DNA of 61,366 bases from an uncultured Schlesneria sp. (GTDB lineage Bacteria > Planctomycetota > Planctomycetia > Planctomycetales > Planctomycetaceae), in contig CAILLA010000093.1 in NCBI GenBank assembly GCA_903834925.1, forward strand, positions 1 to 61,366, given 5' to 3'. Shown piece by piece: positions 16,692 through 28,772 of this stretch. Both the position numbers and the translations under genes were made by a program. The notes under the pieces are model-generated. The model did no database searches and was not told the DNA's origin. It saw nothing but the letters and a program-made list of their open reading frames with translations. Each line of letters begins with the position of its first letter. Position 1 is the first letter of the stretch.

Positions 16692-17939
16692 ATGTTCAAT
16701 CAATTCCGTCTGATAGCCTGCTTGTTTGTCGTGATGGCTCACGGCTCATTCAACTTCGAAAAACTTGACGCCGGCGACTGGCCGCAAATCCTCGGGCCGA
16801 ATCGCAATGGCATCGCCAGCGACGAGCGGTTGATTGATAAATGGCCTGGTGGGAAGCCCAAACAGCTTTGGGAAGCACGCATCGGATCGGGCTTTGCCGG
16901 CGTCGCGGTCTCGGGCGAACTGGTCATCCTGTTTCATCGAGAAAAAGGTAACGACAAGCTGACGGCGTTCAAACCCAAAACGGGGGAACCGGTTTGGAAC
17001 ACATCGTATCCAACAACGTTTCAGGCTCAGATCGTCGAAGACAATGGTCCACGTGCTGTTCCGACGATCTATGACGGCGCGGTCTATGCCTATTCGGCTC
17101 AAGGGGGCCTGTATCGAGCCGATTTGAAGTCGGGGAAAAAACTTTGGGAACGAAACACCCACGAAGATTTTGGTGCAAACGGCGGCTACTTCGGAGCGGG
17201 CTCATCACCACTCGTCGACGGTAAACTCGTATTCGTGAATGTGGGCGGCGACAAGAAGAAAGCGGGTGTCGTCGCCTTCGACATCAATTCTGGCGAGACC
17301 GTCTGGTCGGCAGTGAATGATCAGGCCAGCTATTCGGCGCCCGTGTTGGCAACGATTGACGGCACTAAGCACCTTCTCTGTATCACCCGATTGAATCTTG
17401 TCTCGCTCGATCCCGCAACGGGCGAGCAAAGGTTTCGAACACCGTTTGGTGCCCGAGGCCCTACCGTCAATGGCGCGATTCCGGTGATCAAAGGCAATCA
17501 CGCTCTGCTAACCGCCAGTTACGGGATCGGGGCGCAATGGCTTGAACTGTCCGCAAAATCGGTCGAGGTCCTTTGGAGCAACGATATCCTTTCCAGCCAA
17601 TATACGACACCGATCGTCGATAACGGCGTTGTGTACGGGGTCGACGGACGGCAGGATGGCGGGCCGATCTCGCTGAAGTGTTTTGATCCTGGCTTTCAGA
17701 AAATGCTTTGGTCGAAGTCGCTTTCTGGCTATGCGACCCTAATCGCTGCGGATGGAAAGCTGTTGGTCATGCAGACGGATGGTACTTTGAAAATCGTTCG
17801 GTTATCAAAAACGGGTTACGAAGAATTGGGATCGGCATCCTTGCTCGCAGGAACGACTCGGGCACTCCCTGCACTGGCCAACGGACGGTTTTATGTTCGC
17901 AATGAAAATACCTTGGCCTGCTTCGGCCTGTCGGAATAA
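16692..17939 (+). CDS. Exported PQQ-like beta-propeller protein
   Basis: 415 aa from ATG 16692, chosen because GGAAGG precedes it and a signal peptide (FRLIACLFVVMAHGSF) then starts at residue 4; an in-frame ATG at 16665 overlapping the previous stop is less likely. Repeated blades of the PQQ/WD type follow (DWPQILGPNRNGIAS, GEPVWNTSYP, DLKSGKKLWERN, INSGETVWSAVN, MLWSKSLSGY). No PQQ ligands or dehydrogenase active site can be assigned, so it is probably a binding or scaffold protein of the periplasm. These propellers are very common in planctomycetes. It sits between the DUF1080-rhodanese gene and the oxidoreductase-like gene. Confidence 0.85.
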   Translation: MFNQFRLIACLFVVMAHGSFNFEKLDAGDWPQILGPNRNGIASDERLIDKWPGGKPKQLWEARIGSGFAGVAVSGELVILFHREKGNDKLTAFKPKTGEPVWNTSYPTTFQAQIVEDNGPRAVPTIYDGAVYAYSAQGGLYRADLKSGKKLWERNTHEDFGANGGYFGAGSSPLVDGKLVFVNVGGDKKKAGVVAFDINSGETVWSAVNDQASYSAPVLATIDGTKHLLCITRLNLVSLDPATGEQRFRTPFGARGPTVNGAIPVIKGNHALLTASYGIGAQWLELSAKSVEVLWSNDILSSQYTTPIVDNGVVYGVDGRQDGGPISLKCFDPGFQKMLWSKSLSGYATLIAADGKLLVMQTDGTLKIVRLSKTGYEELGSASLLAGTTRALPALANGRFYVRNENTLACFGLSE

Positions 17940-17963
17940 CCGGTGTACTACGAATGGACGATC

Positions 17964-19181
17964 ATGCGTTTTGCCTTGTTTTGTGATGACATGCTGGCGA
18001 AACCCATCGTTGACGCTTTGGGTTCCCGTCGTGATGGGAATCAACTCAGCCACGCGGTCCGCGTCACTCCTCAATCCGATGCGCTATTGCACGGGCAAAC
18101 CAACCTCAGTTTCGTCGAACATTGGGAAGATTTGCTGACTGCCAGGGACGTTGATGCGGTGATTGTTGGTGGCAGCGATCAACAGATCCTTGATGGAACC
18201 AGGCAACTCGCGGCAGCAGGGATTCCGATCCTGTTTATTCCTCGCGCGGCCCAAGGATCGACGTTTGCGTACGAATTAAGCCTGATTCGTGATGATAACA
18301 ATGTATTACTATGGCCACTGTTCTGGCACCGCTTTGATTCGGCAGTGATTCGATTGAAACACGCGATTCAGTCGGGCGAACTCGGCAAAGTTCAATTCCT
18401 GCAACTGCAACGCATGATTGGTCAGGCTTCTGCAGGGATTCCAATTTCTCAATCTCAAGTCGATGACGAGTTGTTACATGATGTCGATTTACCCCGTTGG
18501 ATGATCGGGGATTATGACCAGGTGACAGGTCTGCGAACTGCGGCGTCAAATGAAGGGGTTCTAATTCAGAGTGTCGTTCTGGCGGGACGATCACTGCCCG
18601 AATCGAACTGGTCGATTAATTCGGTGGAAGGGGCGAGTGACTGGAAGCTGATCGTTCGGGGTGAGCAAAGGGTTGCCACGCTTCGCCGAGACGGTACGTC
18701 GCGACGATGGATTTGTGAGATCGCCGGTGACCGTGTCGAGGGAAACGAAAGCGAGACCGCCAGGGCAGCGCTGACCGCATTTGCAACGTCGATGACCGCC
18801 GCCGCACGTTCCTCGAAAGACGCCCCGTCAGAACCACAGGGTCGCGATGTCTGGGGTGAACTGGTGAAATGCTTTGAGACGGTCGATGCAACTCATCGTT
18901 CAGTCAGGCGCCGAAGGACGATCGAATTGCATTTCGAGCCGATGTCCGAACGGGCGATCTTCAAGACTCAGATGACGGCCATCGGCTGCAGCCTGTTGGT
19001 CATCACGTTCTTTCTGACGCTTTGTTATCTTGGAATTGCCAGCCTGATACCGCTTCCTCCCACGGTTCTGGTCATCCTGCGGACGCTGGTGTTTGCTCCG
19101 CTGGTGCTGTTTCTTGTCGCTCAAATACTGCTGCCACTGACGCGACCCTCGTCTGCAGAAAGACCTCCAGCGGCGCGATGA
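17964..19181 (+). CDS. Degenerate Gfo/Idh/MocA-like protein with C-terminal membrane helices
   Basis: 405 aa from ATG 17964 (MRFALFCDDM); a GTG at 17943 is the longer alternative. The N-terminal half resembles a Gfo/Idh/MocA oxidoreductase (WEDLLTARDVDAVIVGG, then LAAAGIPILFIPRA), and the second half its substrate domain. However, the GxGxxG NAD-binding start and the EKP lysine motif are both missing, so catalysis is doubtful. Two hydrophobic helices lie at about 335-395 (LLVITFFLTLCYLGIASLI and [20 protein letters not shown]), anchoring it to the membrane. The 3' end overlaps the convergent RND gene by 61 bp. Confidence 0.6.
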   Translation: MRFALFCDDMLAKPIVDALGSRRDGNQLSHAVRVTPQSDALLHGQTNLSFVEHWEDLLTARDVDAVIVGGSDQQILDGTRQLAAAGIPILFIPRAAQGSTFAYELSLIRDDNNVLLWPLFWHRFDSAVIRLKHAIQSGELGKVQFLQLQRMIGQASAGIPISQSQVDDELLHDVDLPRWMIGDYDQVTGLRTAASNEGVLIQSVVLAGRSLPESNWSINSVEGASDWKLIVRGEQRVATLRRDGTSRRWICEIAGDRVEGNESETARAALTAFATSMTAAARSSKDAPSEPQGRDVWGELVKCFETVDATHRSVRRRRTIELHFEPMSERAIFKTQMTAIGCSLLVITFFLTLCYLGIASLIPLPPTVLVILRTLVFAPLVLFLVAQILLPLTRPSSAERPPAAR

Positions 19182-22100
19182 CGATTCCAAACTCGGCTCC
19201 ACCATACACAGAACCAGTCGAGATACAAGTAAACAACCGGGGTGGTATACAGCGTTAACATCTGACTGAAGATCAGTCCGCCGACGATTGTGATTCCCAT
19301 TGGCGTTCGCAGTTCAGAACCGACACCGGTTCCCAAGGCCAGTGGCAATCCGCCAAGCAGAGCTGCCAGCGTCGTCATGGTGATCGGTCGAAACCTCAGC
19401 AGGCATGCTTCAAAAATCGCTTCTTCCGGCGACTTACCATGATTGCGTTCGACTTCCAGTGCGAAGTCAATCATCATGATCGCGTTCTTCTTGACGATGC
19501 CGATCAAAAGCAGGATGCCAATCATCGCCATGACGTTCAGTTCGGCACCGTAATACCGCAGCGCCAAGAACGCACCAACGCCAGCCGAAAACACTGTCGA
19601 AAGAATCGTGATGGGGTGAATGTAGCTCTCGTAAAGCATTCCCAGCACGATATAGACCGTGACGAACGCAGCGATAATCAGAAGCAGTTGATTTTGTTTT
19701 GCGTCCTGAAACGCCTGAGCCGTCCCCTGAAATCGACCCTGAATGCTTTCGGGCATTCCCAACTCTCGCGACGCCTGCTCGATCCTGGGAACCACGTCAC
19801 CCAGTGAGATGTTCTTGGCAAGATTGAATGAAATCGTCACCGATGGGAATTGCCCTGAGTGATTCACGGACAATGCCGAATTGTTGGCCGTCTGCCGATA
19901 CAGCGTATTAAGAGGGATTTGAGCATCATTCAGTCCCCTCAAAAAGATGTGTCTCAACGAATCGGGATTCTGCGAGAATTCGGGCTCAACCTGCATCACA
20001 ACATGGTATTGGTTCAGCGATTTATAAATTGTCGAGACCTGTCGCTGTCCGAACGCGTCGTAAAGCGTATTGTCGATCGTCGACATGCTGATTCCCAGGC
20101 GAGCGGCCGTCGCTCGGTCGATGTTCAGCCGCGTCTGCATCCCTTTATTCTGCTGGTCGCTCGTCACATCAACGATTCCATCCACCTTGCGCATGACTCC
20201 CAGCAGTTTTGGTCCCCATTGGTTCAGCTCTTCGAGGCTGTCCCCTTTGATCGTGTACTGATATTGCGCACTACTTCCTCGTCCACCGATCCTCAGATCC
20301 TGCACCGACTGAAGAACGAGCATAGCTCCTGGAATTTTGGATGTGTTCTGTCGGATGCGAGCGATCACGTCATCCGCTGATATTTTTCTTTCCTCAATCG
20401 GCTTCAACGTGATGAACATTCGCCCTGAGTTCGAAGCGCCGCTGTTCTGACCACCGACAAAGGCGATCATCCCCGAGACCGCCGGATCTTCACTGGCGGC
20501 TTGTGAAAACTGTTTCAGCAGGCGTGTGAGCGATTGGAAGGACGTGTCCTGATCCGCAAACAAGTTTCCTGTCAGTCGACCTGTATCCTGCTGTGGAAAG
20601 AATCCCTGTTTCGCAATCATAAACAGATAGATGGTAAAACCGATTGTCGAAAGGGTCACGACCATCGTAAACCGATGATGCCTTAACACCCAGGTCAGAG
20701 TTCGTTCGTAAACATAAAGAATGGCATCAAAGATCTTTTCGCTGAACTGATAAAGTCGTCCGCGCTGCTGGTCAGTTTTTGCCTTCAGAAGCATCGCACA
20801 CATCATGGGTGTGGTCGTCAGCGACACCACCAATGACACGGCGATGGCGACTGTCATTGTGACCGCGAACTCGCGGAACAGTCGGCCGATGATTCCGTTC
20901 ATCAGCAGAATAGGGATAAAGACCGCGACGAGCGAAACGCTGATTGACAGGACCGTAAAACCAATCTCTTTCGCTCCGAGCAATGATGCTTCCATCGGGG
21001 ACATGCCCGCTTCAATGTGACGCGTGATGTTTTCAATCACAACGATCGCATCATCGACGACAAATCCCGTCGCGATCGTCAGTGCCATCAGCGAAAGGTT
21101 GTCCAGGCTGTATCCCGCGAGATACATCACGCCAAACGTTCCAATCAGAGAAACCGGTACAGCAACCGTTGGAATCAAAGTGGCTCGCAAATCCCGTAAA
21201 AACAAGAACACAACCAGGATCACCAGGCCGATCGAGATCAACAAGGTAAACTGAACATCATTGAGCGAAGCGCGGATCGTCCCTGTCCGATCCATTGCAA
21301 TCGAAAGGTTCATGTCGGCGGGAATCTGTGCCTCAAGCTGCGGCAGCATGGCGACAATCCGATCGACCGTGGCGATGATGTTCGCTCCAGGCTGCCGGAA
21401 GATGATGATCGTGATGGCCGGCTTGGGGTTCGGCTTGCCATCGAGTTTGTCATCAGAGACTCCGTAGGCACGGACGTCTTCGACCGAGTCCGACACGATC
21501 GCCACATCGCGTAATCGAACCGGGGCACCGTTGCGGTAAACGATCATCAGAGGTTCGTATTCCGACGCCGTCATCAGCTGGTCAGTAGAGTTGATCGACC
21601 ATGTTCGTTCCCCGTCAGAAACCGAACCCTTGGGGCGATTGGCATTCGCGTTACCTAATGCCGTTCGGACATCTTCCAGTCCGATTCCAAAATGGTTCAG
21701 AACCGTTGGATTCAGATCGACTCGAACTGCCGGTGCCGACCCGCCGCCAACACCCACCTGTCCGACACCGGGGATTTGAGCCAATCGTTGCTGCAGGATC
21801 GTCGATGCCGCATCGAACATCTGGGCCTTGGTATATGTGTCCGACGTCACTGCCAACATCATGATGGGCGAGTCGGCCGGGTTCACTTTCTTATACGAAG
21901 GATTGTTCGGAAGGTTGGCGGGAAGCTGACCTCGCGCAGCATTGATCGCCGCTTGAACATCCCGTGCCGCAGCGTTGATATCACGATCAAGATCGAACTG
22001 AATCGTAATCGATGTCGTCCCCAGCGTACTGGCGGAAGTCATCTCAGCAATACCGGCAATTCGGCCGAATTGTCGTTCGAGCGGCGTTGCCACCGCAGAC

Positions 22101-22279
22101 GCCATCGTTTCCGGGCTGGCGCCTGGCAAGTTCGCCGTGACCGAAAGGGTTGGAAAATCAATCTGCGGCAACGGCGAAACAGGCAGCATCATGTAGCCGA
22201 GAGCACCAGCTAACGTGATCGCAATTGTGAGTAACGTTGTTCCCACTGGCCGATGTACGAAGGGAGACGAGAGACTCAT
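19121..22279 (-). CDS. RND efflux pump subunit, MdtC-like
   Basis: 1052 aa, full length for an inner-membrane RND transporter with twelve membrane helices. The N-terminal helix [20 protein letters not shown], the proton-relay pair in [13 protein letters not shown], and the closing [16 protein letters not shown] and [12 protein letters not shown] motifs are all present. With the next RND gene it forms a two-pump system like E. coli MdtBC, which exports bile salts, novobiocin or similar compounds by proton antiport. It overlaps the upstream pump gene by ATGA. Its last 61 bases overlap the convergent oxidoreductase-like gene. Confidence 0.9.
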   Translation of the reverse strand: MSLSSPFVHRPVGTTLLTIAITLAGALGYMMLPVSPLPQIDFPTLSVTANLPGASPETMASAVATPLERQFGRIAGIAEMTSASTLGTTSITIQFDLDRDINAAARDVQAAINAARGQLPANLPNNPSYKKVNPADSPIMMLAVTSDTYTKAQMFDAASTILQQRLAQIPGVGQVGVGGGSAPAVRVDLNPTVLNHFGIGLEDVRTALGNANANRPKGSVSDGERTWSINSTDQLMTASEYEPLMIVYRNGAPVRLRDVAIVSDSVEDVRAYGVSDDKLDGKPNPKPAITIIIFRQPGANIIATVDRIVAMLPQLEAQIPADMNLSIAMDRTGTIRASLNDVQFTLLISIGLVILVVFLFLRDLRATLIPTVAVPVSLIGTFGVMYLAGYSLDNLSLMALTIATGFVVDDAIVVIENITRHIEAGMSPMEASLLGAKEIGFTVLSISVSLVAVFIPILLMNGIIGRLFREFAVTMTVAIAVSLVVSLTTTPMMCAMLLKAKTDQQRGRLYQFSEKIFDAILYVYERTLTWVLRHHRFTMVVTLSTIGFTIYLFMIAKQGFFPQQDTGRLTGNLFADQDTSFQSLTRLLKQFSQAASEDPAVSGMIAFVGGQNSGASNSGRMFITLKPIEERKISADDVIARIRQNTSKIPGAMLVLQSVQDLRIGGRGSSAQYQYTIKGDSLEELNQWGPKLLGVMRKVDGIVDVTSDQQNKGMQTRLNIDRATAARLGISMSTIDNTLYDAFGQRQVSTIYKSLNQYHVVMQVEPEFSQNPDSLRHIFLRGLNDAQIPLNTLYRQTANNSALSVNHSGQFPSVTISFNLAKNISLGDVVPRIEQASRELGMPESIQGRFQGTAQAFQDAKQNQLLLIIAAFVTVYIVLGMLYESYIHPITILSTVFSAGVGAFLALRYYGAELNVMAMIGILLLIGIVKKNAIMMIDFALEVERNHGKSPEEAIFEACLLRFRPITMTTLAALLGGLPLALGTGVGSELRTPMGITIVGGLIFSQMLTLYTTPVVYLYLDWFCVWWSRVWNRHRAAGGLSADEGRVSGSSI

Positions 22280-25200
22280 TCAGTCTCTCCTTTCAGTGAC
22301 CCCGACTTCGTTCCGAATCCGATCAATGTCGCCAGCCAGTCAAACCACAAGTAAATCACAGGGGTCGTATAAAGAGTCAGCAACTGACTGAAGATCAATC
22401 CGCCAATAATCGTGATACCCAGAGGTCTGCGAAGTTCAGAACCAACGCCTGTCCCCATCGCCAGCGGTACAGCACCCAACAGCGCCGCCATCGTTGTCAT
22501 CATGATCGGCCTGAATCGTAGTAAACAGGCTTCATAGATCGCGTCGTGCGGTGACTTCCCATGATTCCGTTGGGCTTCCAGCGCAAAGTCGATCATCATA
22601 ATCGCATTCTTTTTCACAATTCCAATCAGCAAAATAATGCCGATAAGAGCAATGACGCTCAGGTCGGTTTTGCAATACAACAGTGCCAGCAATGCTCCCA
22701 CACCAGCTGAAGGAAGCGTTGAAAGAATCGTAATCGGATGAATATAGCTCTCGTACAAAACGCCTAGCACGATATAGACGGTAATCAGCGCGGCCATGAT
22801 CAGGATCGGCGTATTCTTAAGTGACGCCTGAAACGCTTCCGCCGTCCCCTGGAATCCCGAGACGATACTTTCTGGAAGTTCGAGATCTCGTTTCGCTTCA
22901 GCAATCACTTCGACTGCCTCGCCAAGCGAAACACCGGGAGCGAGATTGAACGAGATCGTCACCACGGGGAACTGCCCCTGGTGGTTGATCGTCAAAGGAG
23001 TCGTTGATTCCACGATCCGAGTAAAGCTGTTGAGCGGGACCATTCCCCCTTCTGGTGAGCGGATATAGATCTCTTTCAAATCACGCGGTTCATTCTTGAA
23101 CTCTGGTTTGACTTCCAACACAAGCCGATACTGATTCAATTGGGTGAACATGATCGAAATCTGACGCTGACCGAACGCATCATACAATGCGTCGTCAATC
23201 ATCTGAGGCGTGATTCCCATCCGCGATGCGGTGTCGCGGTCAATCACGACATTGGCCTGTAAGCCCGCATTTTGCTGATCGCTGGCGACATCGCGTAATT
23301 GAGGCAATTCTTGTAGCTTGCGAACGAATTTCGGTGCCCATTCGCCCAGTTCCTTCGCGTCAGGATCTTCCAGGCTGTATTGGTATTGCGTGCGACTGAC
23401 ACGAGTTTCCACGGACAGATCTTGAATCGGCTGCATGTACAGCGTGATTCCGGTCACGGAAGCCAGTCGCGGAGAAAGTCGATGAATGACGTCCATTGCA
23501 CTGATCTTCCGCTCTTCAAGCGGCTTCAGATTGATCTGAATCCGACCGCTGTTCATCGTGGTGTTCGTTCCGTCGATTCCAATGAAACTCGACAAACTTT
23601 CCACGGCGGGATCGGCCAGGATGGCCCGGTTCAATTCCTGTTGACGCGTCGACATGGCGTCGAACGAGATGTTCTGTGGTGCTTCGGAAATTCCGAGAAT
23701 CACCCCGGTATCCTGTACAGGGAAAAATCCTTTTGGAACAATCAAATAGAGATAGACAGTCGCCGCAATCGTCACGATGGAAACCAACTGAGTCATTGCC
23801 TGGTAACGCAAAACGACGGTCAGTGTTTTGCCATACAACCAGATCACGGATTCAAAGGCATACTCAGATGCCTTATAAATTCCACTATGCTGTGAGGGAG
23901 GTGTGTGACGCAGCAGCTTAGCGCACATCATCGGAGTCAGCGTCAGCGAAACGATCGCCGACAACAAAATTGTCACGCTGAGTGTCACAGCGAATTCGCG
24001 AAACAGTCGACCGACGATATCGCCCATGAACAGCAGCGGAATCAAAACGGCAATCAGAGAAACGCTTAACGAAACAATCGTAAAGCCGATTTGTTCCGAA
24101 CCTTTCAGCGATGCTTCGAGAGGTGATTCTCCCTCTTCGATATACCGCATGATGTTTTCAACCATCACGATCGCGTCATCAACGACGAATCCGGTCGAAA
24201 TTGTCAGTGCCATCAACGTCAGGTTGTTGAGGCTGTATCCGAGCATGTACATCACGCCGAACGTTCCGACCAGCGACAATGGAACGGCAACACTGGGAAT
24301 GACCGTCGCCGAAAAGTTCCGCAGGAAAACGAAGATCACGAAGACCACCAGGCCGATGGTCAACATCAGTTCGAACTGGACGTCTTCGACCGAAGCTCGA
24401 ATGGTCAATGTCCGGTCCGTCAGAATTTTGATCGTCACTGAGGGTGGCAGCGTTCCGGAAAGTTGAGGCAATAACGCCTTCACGCGATCGACAACCTCGA
24501 TGATATTCGCGCCGGGTTGTCGCTGGATATTGACGATGACTGCGGGAGTTTCGTTCATCCAGGCTGCCTGTCGAACATTCTCAATACCGTCGGTGACGTC
24601 TGCAACTTCTGTCAACCTGATCGGGCCACCGGGGCGATATGCGATAATAAGTTGACGATATTGTTCGCTGGTCAAAAGCTGATCATTGGCACCAATCGTG
24701 TAAGCCTGACGGCTCCCATCGAAGCTCCCTTTCGCCTGATTGACGTTAGCCGCAGCCAACGCGTTTCGCAGGTCTTCCATATTCAGGCCGAGAGCTGACA
24801 GCGCCATGGGGTTGGCCTGAACACGAATTGCCGGCTTTTGTCCGCCACTGATGCTGACCATCCCTACGCCGCCCAATTGCGAGATTTTCTGGGCCAATCG
24901 AGTATCCGCCAGATCTTCGACTTTTGATAACGGAAGAGTATCCGATGACAGAGCCAGCGTCAGAATCGGGGCGTCTGCAGGATTTGTCTTTGTGTAGATC
25001 GGTGGATTGGGAAGGTCGCGCGGCAGGAATGACGAAGCAACATTGATGGCCGCCTGAACCTGCTGAGCGGCAACATCAATATTCAGTTCCAGCGCAAATC
25101 GCAGCGTGATGACGGACAGACTTTCCGAACTGGACGAAGTCATCTGGGTCAGGCCGGGGACCTGACCGAATTGACGTTCCAGTGGCGCTGTGACAGACGA

Positions 25201-25380
25201 CGTCATCACGTCAGGGCCGGCACCTGGATAAAAGGTGACAACCTGAATGGTCGGATAATCAACCTGGGGCAAAGCGGATACAGGCAGTTCCCAGTACGCG
25301 ACGATTCCTGAGAGAAGCAGTGCCACCATCAGCAGCACGGTCGCGACCGGCCGCAAAATAAATGGCCGGGACGGGTTCAT
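22276..25380 (-). CDS. RND efflux pump subunit, MdtB-like
   Basis: 1034 aa. A second complete RND pump: [20 protein letters not shown], the pair of Asp in [33 protein letters not shown] in the porter region, and [20 protein letters not shown] near the end. It is clearly paralogous to the following gene and the order adaptor-pump-pump is that of mdtABC. It shares ATGA overlaps with both neighbours, so translation is coupled. MdtB and MdtC form a mixed trimer in E. coli; the same is likely here. Confidence 0.9.
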   Translation of the reverse strand: MNPSRPFILRPVATVLLMVALLLSGIVAYWELPVSALPQVDYPTIQVVTFYPGAGPDVMTSSVTAPLERQFGQVPGLTQMTSSSSESLSVITLRFALELNIDVAAQQVQAAINVASSFLPRDLPNPPIYTKTNPADAPILTLALSSDTLPLSKVEDLADTRLAQKISQLGGVGMVSISGGQKPAIRVQANPMALSALGLNMEDLRNALAAANVNQAKGSFDGSRQAYTIGANDQLLTSEQYRQLIIAYRPGGPIRLTEVADVTDGIENVRQAAWMNETPAVIVNIQRQPGANIIEVVDRVKALLPQLSGTLPPSVTIKILTDRTLTIRASVEDVQFELMLTIGLVVFVIFVFLRNFSATVIPSVAVPLSLVGTFGVMYMLGYSLNNLTLMALTISTGFVVDDAIVMVENIMRYIEEGESPLEASLKGSEQIGFTIVSLSVSLIAVLIPLLFMGDIVGRLFREFAVTLSVTILLSAIVSLTLTPMMCAKLLRHTPPSQHSGIYKASEYAFESVIWLYGKTLTVVLRYQAMTQLVSIVTIAATVYLYLIVPKGFFPVQDTGVILGISEAPQNISFDAMSTRQQELNRAILADPAVESLSSFIGIDGTNTTMNSGRIQINLKPLEERKISAMDVIHRLSPRLASVTGITLYMQPIQDLSVETRVSRTQYQYSLEDPDAKELGEWAPKFVRKLQELPQLRDVASDQQNAGLQANVVIDRDTASRMGITPQMIDDALYDAFGQRQISIMFTQLNQYRLVLEVKPEFKNEPRDLKEIYIRSPEGGMVPLNSFTRIVESTTPLTINHQGQFPVVTISFNLAPGVSLGEAVEVIAEAKRDLELPESIVSGFQGTAEAFQASLKNTPILIMAALITVYIVLGVLYESYIHPITILSTLPSAGVGALLALLYCKTDLSVIALIGIILLIGIVKKNAIMMIDFALEAQRNHGKSPHDAIYEACLLRFRPIMMTTMAALLGAVPLAMGTGVGSELRRPLGITIIGGLIFSQLLTLYTTPVIYLWFDWLATLIGFGTKSGSLKGETE

Positions 25381-26852
25381 GTTGAACCCTTCTTGCCGCG
25401 CGCATTCTCAGGCGGACCTTTTCCATCCTTGGACATCGGCTTTGCGTCGGTTCCGTCCGGCGTTTTCTGGTCTTTGTCGGGACTCTTTTCGTCAGAACCC
25501 TTTTTTTCGGCAGCAGCCTCCTTTGCTCGTTCTTTTTCTTTTTCCTTTTCTCGCGTTGTTATGCTCGCCTTCGGCTGCAGTTTGTCGATCCCTTCCGTGA
25601 CGACAATCTCACCTGGTTCCAGCCCCGATACAATCGAAGTCTCTGAACCTTCTGCCAGACCGACTTTCACCGTTCGCTGGTCGACAGTGTCATCTTCTTG
25701 AACGACATACACAAATACGGAATTGGGACCTCGCTGAACTGCTGACGTCGGTACGACGATCGCATTGCGTTTGGTATCCACCAGAAGTCGTGCGTTGACG
25801 AATTGATTGGGAAACAGCATCCCGTCTTCATTATCAAAGACCGCTTTCAATCGGACAGTACCGGTGGTTGAATCGACCTGATTGTCGATCGCCAAGAGCT
25901 TTCCTGAAGCGAGTTTGACTTTGAAATCGCGATCATAGGCGTCGACGGACAGTGGTTGACCATTGTTTTGCGGCTTCTGAACTCGAGAAATATCATCCTG
26001 AGGTATGGTAAACACCAGTGAGATCGGTTGAAGCTGAGTAATCACCGCCAGCCCCATCGGATCGTTGGCCCGAACGATATTCCCCTGATCCACCAGACGA
26101 AGCCCGATTCGACCACTGATTGGAGCGGTAATGTGGCAATAGACGAGTTGCAGTTTCGCGTTTTCCACTGCAGCCTGATCCGATTGAATTGCTCCCGCCA
26201 TCTGTTGAACCAGAGCACGTTGTTCGTCGACCTGCTGTGCCGTGATAGACTTGGAAAGAATTAACTCCTGGTAGCGTTTAAATGTGAAGTCGGCTGACTT
26301 TAACGTGGCTTCATCGCGTGCGAGCTGACCTTGAGCTTGCTGCAGTTGAACTTCAAATAATCGCTTGTCAATTTCTGCGAGAAAGTCCCCCTCTTCGACC
26401 ACCTGTCCTTCCACGAAAGCCACTTTGACCAATTCACCTTCGACACGGCTGCGAATGGTCACCGTCTTGAAAGCAGTGACCGTCCCCAAACCGTTGATGA
26501 AGACATCCATGTCCTTTTGCTGGACGACCGCAGTGACGACCGGAACAGGTGGCCTTGCCGGCTTTTTCGCACCTGCCGCACCACTTTCAACGATACCGAA
26601 TTGCTTCGCGAACCTGGGCCACCAAGTCTCGCGATAGAACCAGCCTCCGGTACCCAGTCCGATCACGATCAGCCAGAACAAGAGGGTTAGGATTGCGCCC
26701 CACCACGTCGTTTTCGGTTCATCAGGGGGAGTGACAGTCGCCTTAGGCAATTCGGGCACCGATCGTTCAACTCGCTCAGGCGTGAACACGGGCCGATCTT
26801 TCAGAGCTTCCGGCGAGGAAACCGGCCTGGCGATAGGGGGTTTGGAAATCAT
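25377..26852 (-). CDS. RND periplasmic adaptor (membrane fusion protein), MdtA-like
   Basis: 491 aa. A proline-rich cytoplasmic start (1-48) leads to one membrane helix ([20 protein letters not shown]). A lipoyl-like domain ([20 protein letters not shown]), an alpha-helical hairpin (about 185-240), the second half of the lipoyl domain ([18 protein letters not shown]) and a beta-barrel follow. The C-terminal 75 residues are a highly charged Lys/Glu/Asp tail ([15 protein letters not shown]) not usual in MdtA. First gene of the operon; no outer-membrane channel (TolC-type) gene is present in the window, so one must be supplied from elsewhere. Confidence 0.9.
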   Translation of the reverse strand: MISKPPIARPVSSPEALKDRPVFTPERVERSVPELPKATVTPPDEPKTTWWGAILTLLFWLIVIGLGTGGWFYRETWWPRFAKQFGIVESGAAGAKKPARPPVPVVTAVVQQKDMDVFINGLGTVTAFKTVTIRSRVEGELVKVAFVEGQVVEEGDFLAEIDKRLFEVQLQQAQGQLARDEATLKSADFTFKRYQELILSKSITAQQVDEQRALVQQMAGAIQSDQAAVENAKLQLVYCHITAPISGRIGLRLVDQGNIVRANDPMGLAVITQLQPISLVFTIPQDDISRVQKPQNNGQPLSVDAYDRDFKVKLASGKLLAIDNQVDSTTGTVRLKAVFDNEDGMLFPNQFVNARLLVDTKRNAIVVPTSAVQRGPNSVFVYVVQEDDTVDQRTVKVGLAEGSETSIVSGLEPGEIVVTEGIDKLQPKASITTREKEKEKERAKEAAAEKKGSDEKSPDKDQKTPDGTDAKPMSKDGKGPPENARGKKGST

Positions 26853-27153
26853 TAAGTCGTAAACCTCTTTTATTTCCGAACCTTAAAACATGTTCATGTA
26901 GTCTTGCCGAGGGGCGCAAATCGACCTGCGACGCTCAAGGGCCCTCCCACAAACTAGAACCCTGGAAAAGGAATTTCCATAAACTCGAAATGTTTTGTTC
27001 AGATCGAGGGCAATTCAAGGAACCGTCATGACGGTTTTGCCACCAAAATCTGATGAAACGAGTCCGAATTTATGGATCATTCCTGTTGTTAGTGCGATCA
27101 GACTGCTTCACAACAATGTTAAAGATCTGCGCAGCAAAGTTTGCGCCATGACT
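26853..27153. other. 301-bp region upstream of the RND operon
   Basis: Holds the promoter of the efflux operon (minus strand) and the end of the next minus-strand gene. No obvious inverted-repeat operator, TetR-like site or terminator hairpin stands out. No local regulator gene was found. Confidence 0.5.
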
Positions 27154-28260
27154 TTATGGCAGTGGAACGGTTCGGAGTTCCTGAGTGCCGTCGGAAGCTT
27201 GGACCAGCACAAGGACGTCTTCGTCATTGACTCGATCGAGCTGCACAACCCCCGCAAGTTCCTTGATCGTTTCATACGACTGACCGGCAGTCTCCTTCAC
27301 CGGGGTCGTGATCCCGTCGTTGCGGGCGATGTTCTCGGTGCTGATCTTCATGACGCCTCGGGCCGAGTTTGAAAGCAGAAGAAAATCATGACCATCTTTG
27401 CGATAGGCGATCATGTCCAGTGGCTGATTACGATTACCCAATTCCGCCACGGTTGTTCCACGGGTCTTTTCTGATGGCTTAAGATCGCTGATTGGAAATC
27501 GGACCAGCGGTGTGCAGACGAATCCAGCCAGCAGACTTGGTTCGCCATTGATATTCATTGGAACGAACGTCCGAATGGCTGACGTACTTTCCACTTTTCC
27601 GTGGGCACCATGAAAGATCTCGACACTGGTACCGGCCGACCCTTCGGTGAACGGAAACGGAATCTGATGCACGCTTGAAGGAGACGTGCCCGTGGCAAGT
27701 CCTGACGCGAAAACCTTTCCTTCCGCATAAGCCAGGTCGGTGATTGAATCGTTGCGAGGATTTCGCGTGCGACCGTTGGCCGTCACGTCTTTGTCTTCTG
27801 GGGCATCTGGCAGAACAACCTTCTGGAAGGGGATGTTCTGTAACGCGACCTTGGTCAGAGTACCGTTCTTAGCAACCCGAACAATCGCGGGCGAGGCATC
27901 GGCACCTTTCCCTTTTGTCACTGACAAAAATGCGGCAGCGGTCATGGGATTGACAGCCAGATCGTTGACCGAAACATTGTCAGGCGTCGTCTCTAACAGA
28001 GACGCGATTTGTTTATTCACACCTGAAACCTGGATTTTGACAAACGATTTATCACTTTTGGTGTCGCCCGTCGCAATTGCGAAGATCGTGGCACTCTTGC
28101 TGTCACCGACAAAAAGAATCCCATCCGGTCCAAACGCAAGAGAACCGGCCGACTTCAATTCAGGGGTCCCTTCTTTCATACCCCAGTCGGCAGACTGGCC
28201 AATGGATATCGATAACAACCAACAGACGGCGGCGCAGACGCAGACTTTCAGAACGCGCAT
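27154..28260 (-). CDS. Exported protein of probable beta-propeller fold, function unknown
   Basis: 368 aa from ATG 28260, chosen because GAGGAG precedes it and a clear signal peptide follows (MRVLKVCVCAAVCWLLSISI); a longer in-frame start at 28413 has no such features. The body has repeated strands of propeller type (GSLAFGPDGILFVGDSKSAT, NDLAVNPMTAAAFLSV, ITDLAYAEGKVFASG, LDMIAYRKDGHDFLLL). It resembles SMP-30/NHL-like periplasmic propellers. No catalytic residues can be assigned. It ends 301 bp before the RND operon start and is monocistronic. Confidence 0.65.
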   Translation of the reverse strand: MRVLKVCVCAAVCWLLSISIGQSADWGMKEGTPELKSAGSLAFGPDGILFVGDSKSATIFAIATGDTKSDKSFVKIQVSGVNKQIASLLETTPDNVSVNDLAVNPMTAAAFLSVTKGKGADASPAIVRVAKNGTLTKVALQNIPFQKVVLPDAPEDKDVTANGRTRNPRNDSITDLAYAEGKVFASGLATGTSPSSVHQIPFPFTEGSAGTSVEIFHGAHGKVESTSAIRTFVPMNINGEPSLLAGFVCTPLVRFPISDLKPSEKTRGTTVAELGNRNQPLDMIAYRKDGHDFLLLSNSARGVMKISTENIARNDGITTPVKETAGQSYETIKELAGVVQLDRVNDEDVLVLVQASDGTQELRTVPLP

Positions 28261-28772
28261 TGAATGCTCCTCGTGTTTGAAACCAGATTGGGGACGATCA
28301 GTTTGAAGAGACCGGGCAAGGCGAACCACTTCCGGTATTCTTCGACTGTCACCAGTATGCATCACCGCCGGGAAATTGTGAAACTGACGAGACCCAACGC
28401 AAAGTTTCTTCACGAAGAATTCAGGTTGGGACGTACTCTTATCTCGTTACCAAGCTCCAGCTTGGTAACGCTCCTCTTCGAACCTCCGCTTCGCGAATGG
28501 CAAGTTACCTTCGATTCAAAATCCAAATTCCTCTTCAAACCGTCATCTCGTAGAAGTTCGTAAAAAAGTTGGCGAAGTTGGCCAACTTGACCATTTTCTT
28601 CCCTTCGTTACCTTCAAACCTTCTGTTCAAAGTCTTCTCTTCCGTTCTGCCGTAATCCGACCGTCGAGAAATTTGGTGTCAAAGTGCGCGCGAGCTTGAC
28701 CATTCTTTTTTTGTTGTTAATGCAATGCATTGCAGCGGCAAAAGCGGGAGGAAAGGCTAGCTACCTAAGTTG
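28261..28772. other. 512-bp gene-free region with an 11-bp-arm hairpin
   Basis: No gene supported. The hairpin GTTACCAAGCT, CC, AGCTTGGTAAC lies at 28446-28469 and has perfect arms. A short palindrome AAGTTGGCCAACTT follows at about 28575-28588. The hairpin has no T-run after it and looks like a dispersed palindromic repeat. The region carries the promoter of the propeller gene and the 3' side of the Rpn-type gene. Confidence 0.6.
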
